The translations under genes were made by a program, and so were the position numbers. Positions 1-5,000 of a stretch of DNA of 7,226 nt are shown one piece after another; the first letter of the stretch is position 1, and every line of letters starts with the position of its first letter. Below the pieces are notes generated by a model. It saw only the letters and a list, made by a program, of their open reading frames with translations, had not been told where the DNA came from and did not search any database. The stretch covers positions 1 to 7,226 of the forward strand of contig NZAF01000101.1 in the NCBI GenBank assembly GCA_002686115.1, given 5' to 3'. The DNA comes from Halobacteriovorax sp. (GTDB lineage Bacteria; Bdellovibrionota; Bacteriovoracia; Bacteriovoracales; Bacteriovoracaceae).

Positions 1-642
1 GGGTGCAGCGACTTTTGGATCAACTGATTTAAAAACAGAAACTTCACCAGGGCCTGCAAACATCTTATGCGTAAAATCGATTCCTGTATCGATAACACCT
101 ACATGAAGACCTTTACCTTTGTAGTTATATTTTTCTTGAGCTTTAAGAGTCCCAATGAATTTAACTGAAGTATTTTTCAGTTCATTTGCTTTTTCTAAAA
201 GCTGCTCAGGATTTTTAAAGACTCTTTTAATAGGAGCTGCAAATTCTGTTGTTCTTTGAGTGAGAGAAACCTCGGAAAGTGCTTGGATTTTAGTCTCTAA
301 AGACTCCGGTGTTTTTAGTGTAAATCCATTAAGTGTATATTGATAACGATAGAGAACTTCAATTTTTGAAGAAAGTTTTTTTACTTCTAAAAGAAAAGAT
401 TCTTGTTCTTTCTTAAGTGCATCTAATTGATTTTGATCAATAACAATCTTTCCATCTTCAACACTTGCCGTCGAAAATAAGGCCGGTGTCTTTAGCTTTA
501 CCATCGTTAGAACTTCATCTTCTTCAAGTTCGTCTGCTGTCGTAGAAAATACTCTTTTTTGAACAGCGTCTGGATATGAGCCGAGGTCATTTGAACATGA
601 CACTAAGGCGAGAGAAATTAGTAATAATATAAGTGACTTCAT
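1..642 (-). CDS. Subtilisin-like (S8) serine protease lipoprotein, N-terminal part, cut by window edge
   Basis: This 214-codon open frame runs off the left edge, so only the N-terminus is visible. Residues 1-16 are a lipoprotein signal peptide (MK, a Leu/Ile-rich core, lipobox LVSC); Cys16 would be lipidated. With Ser at +2, outer-membrane retention is expected by the E. coli rule. Residues about 44-136 resemble an inhibitor I9 propeptide, with the typical stretch YRYQYTLNGFTLK (98-110). Residues 180-192 (HVGVIDTGIDFTH) match the S8 catalytic Asp motif, making Asp185 the first member of the Asp/His/Ser triad; His and Ser lie outside the window. The role is inferred to be an envelope-anchored endopeptidase made as a self-inhibited zymogen. 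The start at 642 gives a complete signal peptide and has AAGGAG eight bases upstream. It lies 128 bases beyond the 84-residue gene, with its own promoter candidate. The family call is firm; the substrate is unknown. Confidence 0.9.
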   Translation of the reverse strand, partial: MKSLILLLISLALVSCSNDLGSYPDAVQKRVFSTTADELEEDEVLTMVKLKTPALFSTASVEDGKIVIDQNQLDALKKEQESFLLEVKKLSSKIEVLYRYQYTLNGFTLKTPESLETKIQALSEVSLTQRTTEFAAPIKRVFKNPEQLLEKANELKNTSVKFIGTLKAQEKYNYKGKGLHVGVIDTGIDFTHKMFAGPGEVSVFKSVDPKVAAP

Positions 643-650
643 GATTCATA

Positions 651-656
651 CTCCTT
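651..656 (-). promoter_or_regulatory. Ribosome binding site of the subtilase gene
   Basis: The minus strand reads AAGGAG here, eight bases before the ATG ending at 642. This strong Shine-Dalgarno supports the start that yields the intact lipoprotein signal peptide. Confidence 0.75.
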
Positions 657-679
657 CAAAGCGAAAAAATGATTGTATG

Positions 680-708
680 AATCTACAGGAACCAACTGTT
701 CCTATCAA
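680..708 (-). promoter_or_regulatory. Candidate sigma70-type promoter of the subtilase gene, with inverted repeat in the spacer
   Basis: On the minus strand a -35-like TTGATA (703-708, 5 of 6 to consensus) and a -10-like TAGATT (680-685, 4 of 6) are separated by exactly 17 bases. The spacer is largely occupied by an inverted repeat, AGGAAC/GTTCCT with a 5-base loop (687-703). This could be an operator. Transcription would start about 25-30 bases before the ribosome binding site. The call rests on consensus matching by eye only. Confidence 0.4.
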
Positions 709-770
709 GGAATAATGGCCGATGTTAGAAAATAAAAGCTAGTAGTCTAGAATTAACGCTTAGCGCATAG

Positions 771-1025
771 CTATCTAGAGGGAATAAATTGATACGCCGT
801 TTCAACGACACCTTCGACAAAACTTGCAAATTTATCAATGATCTCTTGAAGATAGAGAAAAAAACCGTAATTTCCAACCTGATCAGATAATAGGCCTACT
901 AATGAATTAAAGAGCTCTATGGCAGGCTGAAGACCAAGTTTTTTGATAACTGCATCCATAAACCCCTCAGCTTGTTCAACTACATTTCCGTCATTTGTAA
1001 CGACATATAATGGATTTTTCTTCAT
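771..1025 (-). CDS. Small protein of unknown function (84 aa), co-oriented with the ParA gene
   Basis: I do not recognise this family. It has a short polar N-terminus (MKKNPLYVVTNDGNVVEQ) that could form a beta strand and turn, followed by mostly amphipathic helical sequence rich in Leu, Ile, Val, Phe and Tyr (residues about 20-80). There is no signal peptide, no clear membrane-spanning segment, no cysteine, and no recognisable helix-turn-helix. It starts only 19 bases after the ParA stop codon and has GGAG five bases before its ATG (1031-1034), so it is very likely translated from the same mRNA. That arrangement suggests a partner or regulator of the ATPase, occupying the place where parB or another ParA partner is often found. 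It does not look like ParB: it is far too short and lacks the GERR-type motif. The gene is likely real because of its ribosome site and operon position; its function is unknown. Confidence 0.75.
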   Translation of the reverse strand: MKKNPLYVVTNDGNVVEQAEGFMDAVIKKLGLQPAIELFNSLVGLLSDQVGNYGFFLYLQEIIDKFASFVEGVVETAYQFIPSR

Positions 1026-1030
1026 AATTA

Positions 1031-1034
1031 CTCC
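1031..1034 (-). promoter_or_regulatory. Ribosome binding site of the 84-residue gene
   Basis: The minus strand reads CGGAGTAATTATG across this point, so GGAG lies five bases before the start codon within the 19-base gap after the ParA stop. This supports both the start choice and co-translation from one transcript. Confidence 0.65.
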
Positions 1035-1044
1035 GAGCTTGGTA

Positions 1045-1920
1045 TTAATGGTTTAGCGTCTCTATTACATCGGCAATTTTTGAAAATTGTTGATGAAGAG
1101 GTTTAAATTCCTTTGAACCGTAATCATAAACAGATTTCCTTGAAGCCTGAGACTTCACAAGCTGAGCGCGATTATAAAAAGGCTCAAGAAGTCTATCTTC
1201 TCCAAGCTTATCAATAATCACTGATCTAATTTCTTCTAGATCAAGCTCCTCTTGCTTTCTTCTATTATCCACCAAATTTGGAATATGTGCTAGGATTTTT
1301 GGAGAATTCACAATTCCCATATCCTCGACATCTTCTAACATCTCGTAAAAATGAAGAAGTCCCTTTTTAGAAAAGTCATCTGGTCTAAAAGGAACAATCA
1401 CTCCATCAACAGCACAAACTGAATTAATCACCAATAATCCAAGTGTTGGAGGGCAATCAAGGAGAATATAATCGTACTTACTTAGTAAATCATTCTTTTC
1501 AAGAAAACGTCTTAAAATGAGCTGTCTAGGGCCATTAATAGGAGCCATGGTAAGCTCAAATCCAGATAAGTCTTGGCAAGCAGGAATTAAGTCGACATCA
1601 CCTTTAACTAGAACATCACTTATCAGATTCGGTGTATGAAGAGACTTTAACTCACGAACTGAATTCACCATGAGGTGATGAATGCTTGCACCATTAGTTT
1701 CTGAGAGATCCACATCAAAAAGTAATGAGAGATTGGCCTGTGGATCCATATCGATACAAAGTACTCTATGACCTTTTTCTCTAAGAGCATGAGCTGAGTT
1801 AAAACACATTGTCGTTTTTCCAACTCCACCTTTTTGATTTAAAAATGCTATGACCTTACCTTTGGGCGCATCATTAAACTTGTCTTTAGATTGATTACTA
1901 GACTTATTTTTGAAGAACAT
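1045..1920 (-). CDS. ParA/Soj-family partition-type ATPase
   Basis: This 291-residue protein is a ParA/MinD-superfamily P-loop ATPase, a family that forms ATP-dependent dimers on DNA or membrane to segregate or position cargo. The deviant Walker A is at residues 30-37 (KGGVGKTT), with signature Lys30 and P-loop Lys35. The A' motif is at 56-65 (IDMDPQANLS, with Asp57 and Asp59). Walker B is at 151-158 (YILLDCPP, Asp155), followed by the usual VDGVIVPFRPDDFSKKG segment. The first ~20 residues are a charged, Asn/Lys/Ser-rich extension with no helix-turn-helix, so it is of the short chromosomal (Soj/type Ib-like) kind and not the long plasmid P1/F type. No obvious MinD-like membrane-targeting helix is seen at the C-terminus. 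GGGGAG lies five bases before the ATG. No parB or parS is visible nearby; the next gene is the 84-residue protein. The fold is certain; the cargo is unknown, so no symbol is assigned. Confidence 0.95.
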   Translation of the reverse strand: MFFKNKSSNQSKDKFNDAPKGKVIAFLNQKGGVGKTTMCFNSAHALREKGHRVLCIDMDPQANLSLLFDVDLSETNGASIHHLMVNSVRELKSLHTPNLISDVLVKGDVDLIPACQDLSGFELTMAPINGPRQLILRRFLEKNDLLSKYDYILLDCPPTLGLLVINSVCAVDGVIVPFRPDDFSKKGLLHFYEMLEDVEDMGIVNSPKILAHIPNLVDNRRKQEELDLEEIRSVIIDKLGEDRLLEPFYNRAQLVKSQASRKSVYDYGSKEFKPLHQQFSKIADVIETLNH

Positions 1921-1925
1921 AAGAA

Positions 1926-1931
1926 CTCCCC
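1926..1931 (-). promoter_or_regulatory. Ribosome binding site of the ParA-family gene
   Basis: The minus strand reads GGGGAG here, five bases before the ATG ending at 1920. It fits the start that leaves a ~20-residue N-terminal extension before the ATPase fold. Confidence 0.65.
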
Positions 1932-1935
1932 TCTC

Positions 1936-1965
1936 ATTGTATACAGTGCATATCTATAGTATCAG
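1936..1965 (-). promoter_or_regulatory. Weak promoter candidate upstream of the ParA-family gene, overlapping an 8-bp palindrome
   Basis: On the minus strand CTGATA (1960-1965, 4 of 6 to the -35 consensus) is followed after 18 bases by TACAAT (1936-1941, 5 of 6 to the -10). The -10 overlaps the palindrome TGTATACA (1938-1945), which could bind a dimeric regulator. A caution is that the predicted start would fall almost on the ribosome binding site, leaving a leader of only a few bases. An alternative -10, TATAGA (1953-1958), has no matching -35. The 117-base gap after the lipoprotein gene suggests separate expression, but I see no terminator. Confidence 0.25.
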
Positions 1966-2037
1966 GCCATACACTAAAGGGCGATAAAAAATATTTGAAA
2001 AACGAGAGGAATGGCCAAATCTAATCAAATCCTAAGA

Positions 2038-5000
2038 TTATTCATCATAGTCAGTAGGATCTAGTTGTATAACGCATCTCATCCCAATCTCTGTGGATGT
2101 CGTTGAGTTTGGAACAAGGCCCATATGATATACACCAGCACCACCACCAGAAGTATAAGAACCTCCTGTGATGGCCCATAGAGAATCGCCATCAGATAGA
2201 GAACTAGTCGTTACATTTAAAATATCATCTCTAAGCTGATTGTTTGTAATTCCTCCAACTGAACCAATCTGAGCAACATATGACACGGCCCCATCTGTTG
2301 GATTATCTGTAAGAAACTTATCAGCAATTGGTAACCCCCATGGAATGAGGAAGTATCCAGCATCATAAGTTGAAGTTGTCTCATAGAGCCATGGCGAGAC
2401 TTCAGAATCACATGATCCATCAGAATCGAGATCTCCACACGGACCAATATCACCGTTAAAACTGTAATCTGTGTTATCAAAAACACTAGTCACACCACCA
2501 TCAGTTGTACTCTGTACAATACCAGAAGGAGAAACCATTCTAATTTCACTACCTGTGGATTTATCAAGAGAAAAACCAAGAGTTGCCCACTCAGATACGT
2601 TACCAACAGCGTCTTGAACACCAAACATTGATTCACAATCCTTAGTTTGATCAGAACCTGTATAAACTGAACGAATAGAAGAAGACAGGGTACCAGGAAG
2701 CGAATATCTTGATCCTGAGAGTGGTAAGACTCCATCAACATAGCCAGAATCAATACCATTAGCATTTGAAGAGTTACACTTTGAACTTGCATTTAAAGCA
2801 AAGCCCTCTTCAATAACTGCAACATCTGAATCATCAAAAGAATTCGTTAATTGCCACCTTGAATATGCAATTTGCTCTAACCTATCAGGTAGCCTATATG
2901 AACTAACACTTGGAACTCCAGAAATTGAAGGAGTTGCAATATTTCCACATTGAGTAGTTGCACTTGTTATATCAATATTTGAAAGTGGAGGCAGATGAGA
3001 CGCAGTCCCTACTCCGTATTGTTCAGCCGGATCATTATCAAGGTCTGTGCCACCGTTAACAGCGGCCCATGCTCCAGAAGCCTTAAAATAACAAGTACCA
3101 GCACTTCTATCATAATAGTAATCACCATCGGCACCATCAATGGCGTCACTAGGTACGCCTTCACCAATGCATGAGCCATCTTGAGTATTCGGACATCCAA
3201 TTGAAGTGAAAGGACATCCCAATTCGTTTCTATTTACTAGTAAATCTTTTTCAAAATCAAAAACTGTATCTGAGCCAAAAAGTTGTGACTCAGCAGGAGT
3301 TCTTGCTGTGACATTTACATCACCATAGCCCACATATGGGCATGCATAATCTCTATCTTGATTAGAAGTTGAATTCATTAATTCACAAGTTCTCTTGTTG
3401 ACCATCCATCGATGAACAAAGACTTGATTTTCTGGCGGTGAAATAACTCTTAGTTCATTAATATTTGAATTCGGAGTTAATTCAATAAAGTTCGATAATC
3501 CAAGATTAACAACTGCTCTAACTTCATAATAATATACTTGATTAGGTATCGCCGGTTGTCTTGAATAGGTTCCATTATCAATAAATTGATTCTCTATTAT
3601 AGAAACTTCATTGATATTGATTGGATTATCATAATCAAAACTCTCCCCAGGCTTACGTCTGTAGACATTGTATCCCGTTATTGCACCTGTTCCACTAAGC
3701 ACAAATGGATCCCATGCAATAGTGAGTTCATTAACGGATGGATAATTTACCCAATTTGAACTTCTTCTGATCCAACATCTCTTACTGTCAGAAATACTTG
3801 ATTGATAATCATAATAAACAGTTCCATCATCAGCGGTTAGAGAAAGGTCATCTGGTGCACCTTCACCAATACATGAGGCAGAGTTTAAAGTATCATCACA
3901 ATTATTCGTCGTATCAGATTGATAAAGATCCGCAGGCACCCAACTTGTAATATCACCAGCAGTATAGGCACGATAACAAACACCATTTCCATCCTTATAT
4001 GTTGATCCTGTGCTTAAAGGAGTCAAAGAAGGATATCCTGGAGAGACACTAGAGCAGGCAACTGTATTTGAGCTTGCATCCTGACAGTCTGTTCCTGTAA
4101 TTGTGCAATTATATCTCACATTACTTGAAACATTTTTAGTTTCAGTGATACCGCAAAAAGGATTTATCGCAGTCCATGTCGTTCCAGAACTACTGACACT
4201 TGAAGCAACATAACACCCATTTGTTGTTTTAAAAATAGCTCCTTTTAAATCCGCTTCCGTATCTGGAGTTGATGACGAGCTCGAAAAACAAGGCTTACCA
4301 CCATCACACTTTGATAATGAATAAGAACAGTGAAAATTCTGATCAATTGCAGAGCCAGTAATCTTAGACCTTACACCTGCAGACTTAACCTTAGTCCAAC
4401 CTCCGTGGGAAACACTTACAGGATTAACTGTAACATCAAATGTAATTTGAGTATCATTACAGTCACTACCATCTGCTAATGGTGTGCTTGGGAGATTATC
4501 ACAAACATAAAATGATATGGTACTAGTGCCAGTCTCACCTGTACTAGGTAAAATCGTAATTCTTAATTTACCAATTCCAATTGCGGCACTTGAAGTAGTA
4601 CTTAGCTCTTCAACGGCATCTGTGTTTTGATATACCTCATCAAGTACATCATTATCATCTTCATCAAAATCTCCATCTCCATCTTCATCATAAGCAAATT
4701 GAATGTTTTCAATTTTTACGAGATCATCATTTGAGCTTGTTATATATGAATCTTTTAAGTTTAGATAAACAGCTTCCGTATCTTCAGTATTATCCCCACC
4801 TTCATTTAAAACGATATTATCTATAATTATCGATTCCCCTTCACCGACTACATAATTAGGAATCGCACTTCTTTCAGTAGTAAAAGCACTCGTTGATGTA
4901 GACTTGTAACAAAAACCATTTTGCTCATCCATATAAACAAGAGGATTATCTGTTGTATGTGAAACTGGAGAAAAACCTGGTGCGCCATCACCAATACAAT

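Noticed and set aside
6..15. CAGCGACTTT near the left edge as a third copy of the right-end repeat
   Set aside because: It is a 10-base match inside the subtilase coding sequence (codons for KVAA) and lacks the flanking bases of the 15-bp repeat, so chance is the better explanation.
728..773. Rho-independent terminator after the 84-residue gene
   Set aside because: A TTTTATTTT run follows TAGCT on the minus strand, but the only stems are 4-5 bp with an AT-rich or long loop. It is too weak to call.
1045..1920. MinD or plasmid replicon assignment for the ATPase
   Set aside because: No MinC/MinE, replication initiator or ParB gene is adjacent, the C-terminus lacks an evident membrane-targeting helix, and the N-terminus lacks the helix-turn-helix of P1/F-type ParA.
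2059..2300. The lipoprotein C-terminus as the variable region of a diversity-generating retroelement
   Set aside because: DGR target proteins often end in the same SUMF1/C-lectin fold, but no reverse transcriptase, no template-repeat copy and no cluster of adenine-directed AAY codons is visible in this window. It could be reopened if an RT gene lies nearby.
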